From assembly GCF_000018865.1 (NCBI RefSeq), contig NC_010175.1, positions 2,480,001-2,544,000 of the forward strand: a DNA stretch of 64,000 bases, given 5' to 3'. The position numbers and the translations under genes were made by a program. The notes under the pieces were generated by a model that was given only the letters and a program-made list of their open reading frames with translations, was not told the origin of the DNA and searched no databases. Positions 36,019 to 44,160 of this stretch are shown here, in pieces. Origin of the DNA: Chloroflexus aurantiacus J-10-fl. Lineage in GTDB: Bacteria > Chloroflexota > Chloroflexia > Chloroflexales > Chloroflexaceae. Within the stretch, counting starts at the first letter, position 1. Every line of letters begins with the position of its first letter.

Positions 36019-37107
36019 CTACCCACCCAATTCCTCATCCTCATCCACGTGCTGCACCCGTAGTTGCCAGAGCAAACCGCCGAGCACCGGGCCAAAGCGA
36101 TCAATCAGGCGCTGGCGGGTTTGTCCTTCCTGATACCGTTGACGGGCAAAGCGTTTGATGGTTTGCTCGTCATCGCCAACCCGCATCGTCTGCATCAATT
36201 CAAAAGAGACATCGTTAAGGCTAAACGTAGCCGCAACATCGATCAGGCGAGCGATGGATTCGTAAGGCGGTTCGAGCAGGATAGTCGCGTGGGTGTAGAT
36301 ACCATGCTCACGGATAGTAGTGAGCAGTTTACGCGCCTGGTTACGCCTGCTGGCAGAGTCAAAAATGCTGGTAGCGGCAATGACAAACGTCAGTGCTTCA
36401 CAACCGGCCTGAGCCAGCCGCGGAATCGTCTCTTCGTCCAGGTGTTCGAGGGCGACCGCTGCCTGCCATTTGACATTCAAACTGGCGCTTATCAGATAGT
36501 TGAGTAGTTCAGTAAACCACTGTTCATCAATGGTCAATGCCGGTTCGCAAAACAGTACGTGGCGGATTCCGGCCTCTTCCACCAGCGTGCGCAGCTCCTG
36601 ACCGATCTGGCGGGGCTGGCGCATGTGCCATTGCCCATTGATATGCCAGCCGATCACAACGGGGGTTTGTAGCTCTCCACCCGGTGCACGGAGTGCGTAG
36701 TGCTCAAGCGACAACAGATGACGGGCCGGAAAGGGGACATCGTTTGGCAGGCATTGATTGACCGTTGCTACGCCATCAAGCCAGGCCAGGACACCGGTGA
36801 TGGCTGCGGGTGCATCAGTACCGTTGCGTTGAACCAGCAATGGCAAAATGTCAGGATAAGACTGATGAATCTGCGCGACTGCCTGTTCAATCGTGCGGCT
36901 ATCTTCACCGCCGACGATGACACGTTGGGGCTGAAACGTTTGCAGGCGACGCCGAATATCGTGCCAGCTTCCCGTTGCATCCAGGGCATGGTCGTACATG
37001 CGCACAATGATGCGACGTTGTTCCAAAACAGCCGCCACGTAGGCCAGAGTCAGCGGCGGCATCTGATTGGTCTGTTTGCCGGGTAGAGCAATGAGTGCAA
37101 CCTTCAC
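36019..37107 (-). CDS. B12-binding/radical-SAM-like protein lacking the cluster cysteines
   Basis: 362 residues. The start MKVALIALPGKQTNQMPPLTLAYVAAVLEQ, then RRIIVRMYDHALDA and PQRVIVGG, resembles the B12-binding half of HpnP/BchE-type radical-SAM enzymes. The second half follows the radical-SAM barrel pattern (IGQELRTLVEEAGIRHVLFCEPALTIDEQWF, then LNVKWQAAVALEHLDEETIPRLAQAGCEALTFVIAATS). The C-x3-C-x2-C motif expected near residue 150-160 is absent: that stretch reads VVIGWHINGQWHMR. So it cannot hold the 4Fe-4S cluster in the usual way. Start is GTG 37107 with GGAG upstream. Function unknown; a pseudoenzyme is likely. Confidence 0.65.
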   Translation of the reverse strand: MKVALIALPGKQTNQMPPLTLAYVAAVLEQRRIIVRMYDHALDATGSWHDIRRRLQTFQPQRVIVGGEDSRTIEQAVAQIHQSYPDILPLLVQRNGTDAPAAITGVLAWLDGVATVNQCLPNDVPFPARHLLSLEHYALRAPGGELQTPVVIGWHINGQWHMRQPRQIGQELRTLVEEAGIRHVLFCEPALTIDEQWFTELLNYLISASLNVKWQAAVALEHLDEETIPRLAQAGCEALTFVIAATSIFDSASRRNQARKLLTTIREHGIYTHATILLEPPYESIARLIDVAATFSLNDVSFELMQTMRVGDDEQTIKRFARQRYQEGQTRQRLIDRFGPVLGGLLWQLRVQHVDEDEELGG

Positions 37108-37309
37108 GTAGTTTCTCCGGCCAACCTGTCTGGATAGCGACTACTATGTCAGAAAGGGCTTCGCCAACTGTGAACAAGAATCTTCACTAGTGATCAGACT
37201 ACTCGATTTAGCGTCCTCAAAGCTACATATTGCAACAAAATATTCTTATGGCAAATATAGCACATTTCAACAGCAATTAAGATAACGAAATATTCAGAAA
37301 AGATTTCAT

Positions 37310-39466
37310 TTACGCAGTGGTTTGACTGCCGGTTTTAATCGTTTGTTCGGTCTCGGGCATTATGGGGAGGGAAAAGGTAAAGCGTGTTCCTTTCCCGACT
37401 TCACTGTGCGATATCCAGATTCTGCCATTGTGGGCTTCTACAAATTGTTTACAGATTGCCAGCCCAAGGCCGAGGTGTGTGTTTTTCGTCTCGCGACCAT
37501 TAACATGGCTTGGTACCTGATGATAGGGCAGAAACACCTTTTCAATCTGATCGGCTGGAATACCGATCCCGGTATCGGTCACGTGCACCAGAACATAATC
37601 TTGCTGTTGTTCGGCACTCACGGTGATCTGACCACCATCGGGCATTGCCTTGATCGCATTCTCAATCAGATTTGTCAATACCTGACCAATCCGTTCCTCA
37701 TCAAGAAACATATCGGGTAACTGATCTGGCACCTCCCAACACAGATCGACGCCGTGAGATTTAGCTGGCTGTTGTTGTTGAACGCACGTGTTAATAATAA
37801 TGTCAATAATATTTGTGCGCACCGGGCGCAGCTTCAATTGACTGGTGCCATTACGATTGATCTCTATCAACTCCTCGATGCGTTTCCACAAGCGCTTATA
37901 ACTGTCTTTCACTTCACCGAGAAAATAGCGTTGCGCTTCGGTAAGCGTACCGACTTTATCACTTTCCTTAAGGACAATATCAAGATTACCGTTAAGAACG
38001 TTCAGCGGATTACGCAGCTCATGAGCAAGTTTGCCAATAAATTCCCGGCGCTGCCGCTCCTGTACTTTCTGGTCGGTAATATCGTGTAACACCAGCACAG
38101 CCAGGCAAGTATCGGGTGACGGATTCACCAGAGTGGCGTGAATCTGGTACCAGCGAGCCTGCTCGGCTTCTCCGTCGATAATTTCTTTGCTAAACGAAAC
38201 CTTGCTCTGGTAAAGCTGACGTGCCGTATCGATCAGATGATCGGCCAGTCTGCCATTGTAAGCAGCACTATGCGCTATCGCCTGTCGTGCTACGGCGTTG
38301 TCGAGGTAGACGTTGCCCGCTTCATCGTACACGATCAGACCATCGGCCATATCGTGCAGAATGGCGCTGAGCATCGCCTGTTGCCGACTCAACTGAACGT
38401 GGAGTTCGGCGTTCCGAATCGCAATCATGGCCTGGATGCTAAACGAGGTCAAATGACGCTCTTCAGCCGGAGAGAAGGCTTCACTCTGCCGACTCACCAC
38501 ACTGAGGGCACCGCGAATCCGGTCAGGCTGATCGGGATCGAAGAGAGGAACACTGAGCGCGGCCTGCCATTGCTGATCGGCCAGGGAATGCCATACCGGT
38601 TCTTGCGCTATCTCGTGGGCGTCCAGCAAGACGGTTCGTTTTTCGGTAATAACGACTTGCGCCAAGGCGGTTGCCCAGTCCGATTGTTGTGCATCGTTGT
38701 GCAGAATCTGGTGTTCAAGGCCGTTATCGCGGGCCAATGTCAGCGCCACATTATCGATGCGCTGCACGCCCAACATATGGGTCAGCGAGTCGAGAATCTG
38801 GCGCAGCACATCATCCAGGCTCAGCGAACTGCTGATAGCACGCAGGCTTTCGCCGAGAGCCTCCATCCGCCGTAGCCGCTCACGTAGGTCGTTGTTCGAG
38901 GCTTCCAGGCCGGCAACCTGCTGTTTTTGTTCGCGGCGAAGCTGATCGTACCGTGCCCTCCAATCGAGCGCTACCAGATTGCGTCGCTGCCCAAACCAGA
39001 CCAAAGCCAGAACAGTAATGATGCTTAACAGGAAGCTTCCAACCGGCACCAGCGTGGTCAACGTTAGTGGATTGTCTGTCCAGGGCGAAGGAGTGGTAAA
39101 CGGGTAGAGCAGGCCAATCAACGCCGGCAGCAGTGCCGGCCAGAATGAATGGAACCGGTAGCGCCATGCGCGCAAGGCACCCACCCCTTGAACAACGGCC
39201 AGCAGCGGGCTGGTGCTGATCAGGAAGATCGACCAGATGATCATGAGCAAATCGCTCAGGCCGGCGAGTGTCAGGAGGCGGTTAGTCGAAGTTGGGTGAT
39301 GGCGAAGGAGTAGTAGTAAGGCAACATTGACCAAACCGTAACCAATCAATCCACCCCAGGCGGCAGACGGTAGACTGAATTGGGTTAGCAGCCAGCTTAA
39401 CCCCAATGCCGGCAACGGCAAGAGGCGACGGATAATCGTTTGCAGTTGCCAGGTGTTATGCTTCAT
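37310..39466 (-). CDS. sensor histidine kinase (MASE-type membrane, GAF, PAS)
   Basis: 718 residues. The N-terminal ~170 residues have about six membrane helices; a coiled-coil (REQKQQVAGLEASNNDLRERLRRMEALGESL) leads to a GAF domain (about 220-360), then a PAS domain (AILHDMADGLIVYDEAGNVYLDNAVARQAI). HisKA has the phosphoacceptor His482 in GKLAHELRNPLNVLNGN. HATPase_c has NLIENAIKAMPDGG, DTGIGIPADQIEKVF and HLGLGLAICKQFVEAHNG. It is a complete kinase. It lies 23 bases downstream of its cognate regulator gene. The signal is unknown; GAF and PAS could bind small molecules or sense redox. Confidence 0.93.
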   Translation of the reverse strand: MKHNTWQLQTIIRRLLPLPALGLSWLLTQFSLPSAAWGGLIGYGLVNVALLLLLRHHPTSTNRLLTLAGLSDLLMIIWSIFLISTSPLLAVVQGVGALRAWRYRFHSFWPALLPALIGLLYPFTTPSPWTDNPLTLTTLVPVGSFLLSIITVLALVWFGQRRNLVALDWRARYDQLRREQKQQVAGLEASNNDLRERLRRMEALGESLRAISSSLSLDDVLRQILDSLTHMLGVQRIDNVALTLARDNGLEHQILHNDAQQSDWATALAQVVITEKRTVLLDAHEIAQEPVWHSLADQQWQAALSVPLFDPDQPDRIRGALSVVSRQSEAFSPAEERHLTSFSIQAMIAIRNAELHVQLSRQQAMLSAILHDMADGLIVYDEAGNVYLDNAVARQAIAHSAAYNGRLADHLIDTARQLYQSKVSFSKEIIDGEAEQARWYQIHATLVNPSPDTCLAVLVLHDITDQKVQERQRREFIGKLAHELRNPLNVLNGNLDIVLKESDKVGTLTEAQRYFLGEVKDSYKRLWKRIEELIEINRNGTSQLKLRPVRTNIIDIIINTCVQQQQPAKSHGVDLCWEVPDQLPDMFLDEERIGQVLTNLIENAIKAMPDGGQITVSAEQQQDYVLVHVTDTGIGIPADQIEKVFLPYHQVPSHVNGRETKNTHLGLGLAICKQFVEAHNGRIWISHSEVGKGTRFTFSLPIMPETEQTIKTGSQTTA

Positions 39467-39489
39467 GGCAATGGTCGACGCATCTCAAA

Positions 39490-40170
39490 CTATGGCTCAA
39501 ACTTATAGCCGAGATTACGTACTGTAATGACGTGACGTGGATGATCCGGGTCTTCCTCTACCTTTGTACGCAGACGGCGGATGTAGACGGCGACCAGATT
39601 GCTTTCACCTTCGTAGTCGTACCCCCATACTTTACTCAAAATTTGGGTTACGTTCAAGATGCGTCCCGAATTCTTCATCAGGTAGTAGAGCAATCGAAAT
39701 TCGAGTGGGGTCAATTCCACAACGCGACCGTCGGTGAAGAGAACTTTGTGTTCGACGGGATCGAGCGTGATATTGCCCTGACTGAGACGGGTCGAGGTGT
39801 TGAGCACATCGGCGTTGCGTCGTCGTAAGACAGCTTCAACACGCGCCAGCAATTCCGAAGGTTCAAACGGTTTGACCAGATAGTCGTCACCACCGATTTG
39901 AAGCCCCATCACCCGATCCTGGAGTTGATGGCGAGCCGAGAGGAAGATGATCGGAATGTCGGAGTTGCGTCGAATCTGGCGACAAACCTCGAACCCATCA
40001 ATTTTAGGCATCATGACATCCAGCAAGATGAGATCGGGATTGTGTTGCTCGATCAACTGGAGAATGTTGGATGCATCGTGTGCCCGAAATACACGATAAC
40101 CAGCTTCTTCAAGCAAGTAAGAAGTCATTCTTGCACTGGGGATGTCATCATCAACAACCAAAATATTCAT
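39490..40170 (-). CDS. OmpR/PhoB-family response regulator
   Basis: 226 residues. The receiver domain has the acidic pocket D7-D8-D9, the phosphoacceptor Asp51 (LILLDVMMPKIDGF) and the Lys in LVKPFEPSELLAR. The winged-helix output domain (VELTPLEFRLLYYLMKNSGRILNVTQILSKVWGYDYEGESNLVAVYIRRLRTKVEEDPDHPRHVITVRNLGYKF) is the OmpR/PhoB type. It is first in a two-gene operon with the kinase 23 bases downstream. Target genes are not known. Confidence 0.95.
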   Translation of the reverse strand: MNILVVDDDIPSARMTSYLLEEAGYRVFRAHDASNILQLIEQHNPDLILLDVMMPKIDGFEVCRQIRRNSDIPIIFLSARHQLQDRVMGLQIGGDDYLVKPFEPSELLARVEAVLRRRNADVLNTSTRLSQGNITLDPVEHKVLFTDGRVVELTPLEFRLLYYLMKNSGRILNVTQILSKVWGYDYEGESNLVAVYIRRLRTKVEEDPDHPRHVITVRNLGYKFEP

Positions 40171-40634
40171 GCGGCGCTCCCTGTTTGCTTTGCTGGTGGT
40201 GCAACAATACGACCTCTACAACTACGGCGCATTAATTGTACCACTTATAGCTTGCTTTTGGCTAGAGTTGAAACATTAAAAACTGGTATAGTGATGTAGT
40301 GACGATAACATCGACTGCCGTTGTGAAACGGGATATGGTTGGTGTAGAGGTCGAAGCCGCCATGTGTTGAACATGCTGGTATCCTCTGTGTCTGTCGTGC
40401 ACGTTGTCGCTCTAATGCCCAGGCTTGATTGATCCTGCGCATCACCGCATGGTATCGGCAGTGTGGTTGTCCGTGAGTATCCGAATCCACTCTTGCGGAA
40501 CCGTGGGGATAACCTGCGGAATATGCACAAACATAGGTCTGGTGGATGCGCGCGGATATGCTGTATGTACCGCTGTTCCACCCCTGCCGGTTGACATCGC
40601 ACGGGATGCGGATGGATACAGAGGTGGCAGAAGC

Positions 40635-40880
40635 TATGCATTACCCACAACTGGTGTCAACCACGGGTGTACCAGCGGGTATGATCGCTATGGGTGCTGT
40701 TGTGGGCGACCGGCCCAGTGGCAGTGCGCCGCTCCAGCCGTGCTATCACGTACTAGATGGGTTGCCTTACGCACAAATCATGTGCGTATCGCAGGGTTTG
40801 GAGTGCGGCAGCCATGCTGCCGCGCCAGCCGTGCTCACGATCCGACGCAGATTGCAGCGGACACCCGTGCCGGTATGTGA
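40635..40880 (+). repeat. dispersed repeat, copy D
   Basis: Starts TATGCATTACCCA and matches 28188-28400 closely (GGTGTCAACCACGGGTG, CCAGCGGG.ATGATCGC, GCTGTTGTGGGCGAC, the GCGGCAGCCATGCTGCCGC hairpin, CAGCCGTGCTCACGATCC). A shared-boundary repeat of the family at 4600 and 57435. Confidence 0.75.
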
Positions 40881-40961
40881 CTCTGATGATGGCGATGGCT
40901 GAACGCAGGCCGCCGGCCTGCCCCACCGCGTGCTAGTGCCGGTGGTGTGTAGAGGCGGATT

Positions 40962-40994
40962 CCGTAGGGGCGGGTTCCAAACCCGCCCCTACGG
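40962..40994. repeat. GTAGGGGCGGGTT hairpin
   Basis: CCGTAGGGGCGGGTT (40962-40976) pairs perfectly over 15 bases with 40980-40994 around a CCA loop. Related to the repeats at 41528-41557 and inside the 7862-8021 array. Confidence 0.85.
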
Positions 40995-41326
40995 ACGGTA
41001 CCTGTACCGTTCACCTGACTATCCACGGGATGCGGTGGATGGGAATGTCTTGCATCGCGTGCCATGGGTGGTTGTTCAGAGGTGATCGCAGCCGCTACGC
41101 GCCCCGCTCCCACGCAGCGCTATGCCTTACCCATACCCAGGTAGTCACCTTCTTCGTTGATGAGCAGCACCTATCTCATTGTGCGCGACCCTGGGCACTA
41201 TCGCGTTGCATCGCTGTCGCGTGGGTCGCACGTCACGGATGGGCAGCGGATGGTCGCAGTGGTAGCGGCGGTAGCCAGTGTATCAGACCGTGGGGCAGGA
41301 TTCCAGTCTGCCAGCGGGACCAGCAC

Positions 41327-41428
41327 CTGCCGGCGGTGGCGATGATGCCGGCACGCGGGCTGGGGAAGCCCGCGCCACAGGGAGCGCGTGCAGCCCGGCC
41401 TGACGCAGTGTGACATGTGGGTAATGCA
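41327..41428. repeat. intergenic module shared with 28694-28795
   Basis: Same ordered landmarks as 28694-28795, ending TGGGTAATGCA. It contains a GCGGGCTGGGGAAGCCCGC hairpin that the other copy lacks. Confidence 0.7.
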
Positions 41429-41527
41429 CAAGTGGCAGAAGGGAGGGTTGATTGGTGCGCGTTTCATGCCTGGCATCTTACCAGATGTGAGATGAGAGTG
41501 GTCACCGCATCCCCACCCAGGCATTTC

Positions 41528-41557
41528 GTAGGGGCGGGTTCCAAACCCACCCCTATG
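41528..41557. repeat. GTAGGGGCGGGTT imperfect hairpin
   Basis: GTAGGGGCGGGTTCC followed by AAACCCACCCCTATG, one mismatch short of the perfect 40962 copy. A further CCGCCCCTCC segment follows. Confidence 0.65.
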
Positions 41558-41965
41558 AACCCGCCCCTCCCACCCAGGCGTGGCACGCGATGCGTGATGA
41601 ATCCATGCATCATGTCGGGAACACCATTCGGTCATTCGCTCTCCGGCGTCTTGTGTCATCATCAGCACGGTACTGATACTCTTGCTGAAGGATAGCGCAT
41701 CACAGGTGTTACACGACGCAGCAATGACCGACAGACACATCACTCCAGCTCTGAATGAACTGGTGCAATCCTGATGGTCTGGTATAATCCGTCCGGCAAA
41801 CAATGCAGGTGTGAACGTAGTTCAACCTGCTGCCGGGTGAGGCAACCGTCTGGCTGTGAACCGGTGGGGTAGCGGTCGCATTGCTGCACGTTACCCACTG
41901 CTGATCGACATACATCATTCAGCAAAGCATTATTGTCTAACAGCTTCTAGCAAAACTGGCACGAT

Positions 41966-43900
41966 ATGGAACAACTCAACCTGCTGAATCCCGCCCAGCG
42001 CGCGGCTGTTACTGCCCCAATTGGGCCGATACTGGTCAAGGCCGGGGCCGGTAGTGGCAAAACACGGGTCTTGACGCTGAGGATCGCCTATCTGATTACG
42101 CACTACGGGGTAGCGCCGCAGCAGATTCTGGCGGTTACTTTTACCAATAAGGCGGCACGCGAGATGCGTGAGCGGTTAAGCAATCTGCCAGGGCTGCGCA
42201 TTCGTGGTTTGACCAGCGGTACTTTTCATGCCATCTGCACACGTATCCTGCGCGAGTCGATTGAGGGTCGGCTGAAAGGATATACCTCTTCGTTCTCGAT
42301 CTATGCCGGCGAGGAGCAATTGCAACTGGCGGCTGAGGCATTGGCGGGCGTAGGCGAGACACCACCCCGGTTGATCGAAGCCGATGAGGTGTTGCGGCTG
42401 ATTTCACGGGCTAAAAGCCGGATGTTGACCCCACGCCTGATGGCACGGTTCGCCACCGACCCGCTTGATCGCTTTATCGCTGCCTGTTACCGGCGCTATC
42501 AGCGGGCACTCGAACAGGCGAATGCCCTCGATTTCGATGATCTGATCCTGACCGCGTATCGCCTGCTGAGCGATGATCCCGATTTGCTGGCAACGTATCA
42601 GCAGCGCTGGCAACACGTGCTGGTCGACGAGTACCAGGATACCGATCCGAGTCAGCACGCGCTGATTGAGTTGCTCACCCGGCCAACGGCGCAGCGTCCG
42701 CGCTCGCTCTTCGTGGTTGGCGATGCAATGCAGAGTATCTACGGCTTTCGCAACGCCGATCACAGCATTATCAACCGCTTTGCTACCGATTTTCCCGATG
42801 CTCGTGTGATCGAGTTGACAACGAACTACCGTTCGCGCCAGCCTATTCTCGATGCGGCTTATGCAATTATTCGCCACAGCCGCAGCGTGGCACCGATGGA
42901 ATTGCGTGCTGCGGCACGGAATGTTGATGAACGTTGTGTGTTGATCAGCGAAGCCAGAGATAGTCGTGATGAGGCCGATCAGGTAGCTCGTTCGATTGCC
43001 GATCTGCAACGGCAAGGGCGACGGTTGCGCGATATTGCCGTGCTCTACCGCACCCGTCATATGAGCCGACCGTTCGAGCAAGCCTTGCGCCATGCCCGGA
43101 TTCCGTACCAGGTGCGCGGTGGAGTGAGTTTCTTTGATCGGGCGGTGGTGCGTGATGCCCTGGCCTATCTTCGCTGTATTGCCAATCCGGCGGATAACCT
43201 CAGTTTGACGCGCATTGCGAATGTGCCGGCGCGAGGGTTAGGCGGGCAGGCGCTGGCAACCATTGCCGCCTATGCGGCAGCCCAATCGTTGCCGATCAGT
43301 ACAGCTCTTGGCCATGCCCGGAATATTCCCGGTCTGAGTCCACGGGCGGTCGAGGGTGCCCATCGGCTCTTCGCATTGTTGCAACGCTGGTGGCGGTTGG
43401 CCGAAAGCACCATGCCGCCGGATCACGTGCTGGCCGATGTGCTGGAGCAGAGTGGGTATATGGCGGCATTAGCTGAACGTTTCGACGCCGAGGAGCTGGC
43501 CGAGGCGCGTGCCCATTTGCAGGAGTTGCTGCGGGCAGCGGAAGAGCACACTGATCTGCGTTCGTTCCTGCAAGAAGTTGCGCTGATGACGAATACAGAC
43601 GATGAAGATGATGAGCGTGATCGGGTTCAGCTCTTGACGATCCACGCCGCCAAGGGGTTGGAGTGGCCATTTGTGTTTGTGGTGGGCTTAGAGGAGGGAA
43701 CGCTGCCGCACGAACGGAGTATCGGCGATCCGGCGGCTATCGAAGAAGAACGGCGCTTATGCTATGTGGCGCTGACCCGTGCCGCCGAACGGCTCTATCT
43801 CTCGTGGACGGCAAGCCGGCAGCGTGGTCAGCGTCTGAAACCGTCGCGTTTTCTCGATGAGATCATTGCATTTGGACGAGAACGTGCGCGAGGGCGATGA
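41966..43900 (+). CDS. UvrD/PcrA-type ATP-dependent DNA helicase
   Basis: 644 residues, SF1A helicase. Motif I is KAGAGSGKT near residue 25; then FTNKAAREMRER, motif II V-D-E-Y-Q-D-T, VGDAMQSIYGFRNAD, TTNYRSRQPI, and motifs V-VI TIHAAKGLEWPFVFVVGLEEGTLPHERS...EERRLCYVALTRAAERLYLSW. It unwinds 3'-tailed DNA in repair and replication. It is a little shorter than PcrA (about 720-750 residues), lacking the long C-terminal tail. It is the only gene in its direction here, preceded by the repeat block. Whether it is UvrD, PcrA or Rep cannot be decided. Confidence 0.94.
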   Translation: MEQLNLLNPAQRAAVTAPIGPILVKAGAGSGKTRVLTLRIAYLITHYGVAPQQILAVTFTNKAAREMRERLSNLPGLRIRGLTSGTFHAICTRILRESIEGRLKGYTSSFSIYAGEEQLQLAAEALAGVGETPPRLIEADEVLRLISRAKSRMLTPRLMARFATDPLDRFIAACYRRYQRALEQANALDFDDLILTAYRLLSDDPDLLATYQQRWQHVLVDEYQDTDPSQHALIELLTRPTAQRPRSLFVVGDAMQSIYGFRNADHSIINRFATDFPDARVIELTTNYRSRQPILDAAYAIIRHSRSVAPMELRAAARNVDERCVLISEARDSRDEADQVARSIADLQRQGRRLRDIAVLYRTRHMSRPFEQALRHARIPYQVRGGVSFFDRAVVRDALAYLRCIANPADNLSLTRIANVPARGLGGQALATIAAYAAAQSLPISTALGHARNIPGLSPRAVEGAHRLFALLQRWWRLAESTMPPDHVLADVLEQSGYMAALAERFDAEELAEARAHLQELLRAAEEHTDLRSFLQEVALMTNTDDEDDERDRVQLLTIHAAKGLEWPFVFVVGLEEGTLPHERSIGDPAAIEEERRLCYVALTRAAERLYLSWTASRQRGQRLKPSRFLDEIIAFGRERARGR

Positions 43901-44160
43901 GGGAGCGAGAAGTCATCTCATTCATGGATTAGGCAAAGTGCGCAGAGTTGCAAGGCAGATGCAGCGACTCCCGCCCCAGCGGGTTCAGGGGTGGACAGAA
44001 CACGCGAGTGTGTTCGAGAGATAGGGCCTGGAGATGACCTGAACGTCCTTACCTCCATCAACAAGGCAACAGGTAGATCGCCAGGCAGGCAAGGGTATCA
44101 TCCAGCCAATCGATGTGTGGTGAGCCACCTGCTGCGCCTATTCATGGCCATCCGCGAAGG
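43901..44160. other. convergent intergenic gap
   Basis: 260 bases between the helicase and pseudokinase stops. GAACAC-N6-GTGTTC (about 43998-44015) can form a weak stem. Nothing else seen. Confidence 0.4.

Larger units (their letters stand above)
40171..41965. other. 1.8 kb gene-free repeat block
   Basis: No gene seen on either strand. It holds repeat copy D (40632-40880), two GTAGGGGCG hairpins (40962 and 41528) and the module 41327-41428. TGGTATAGT at 40281-40289 and TGGTATAAT at 41780-41788 look like extended -10 boxes; the second could start a ~170-base leader for the helicase gene. Confidence 0.6.
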
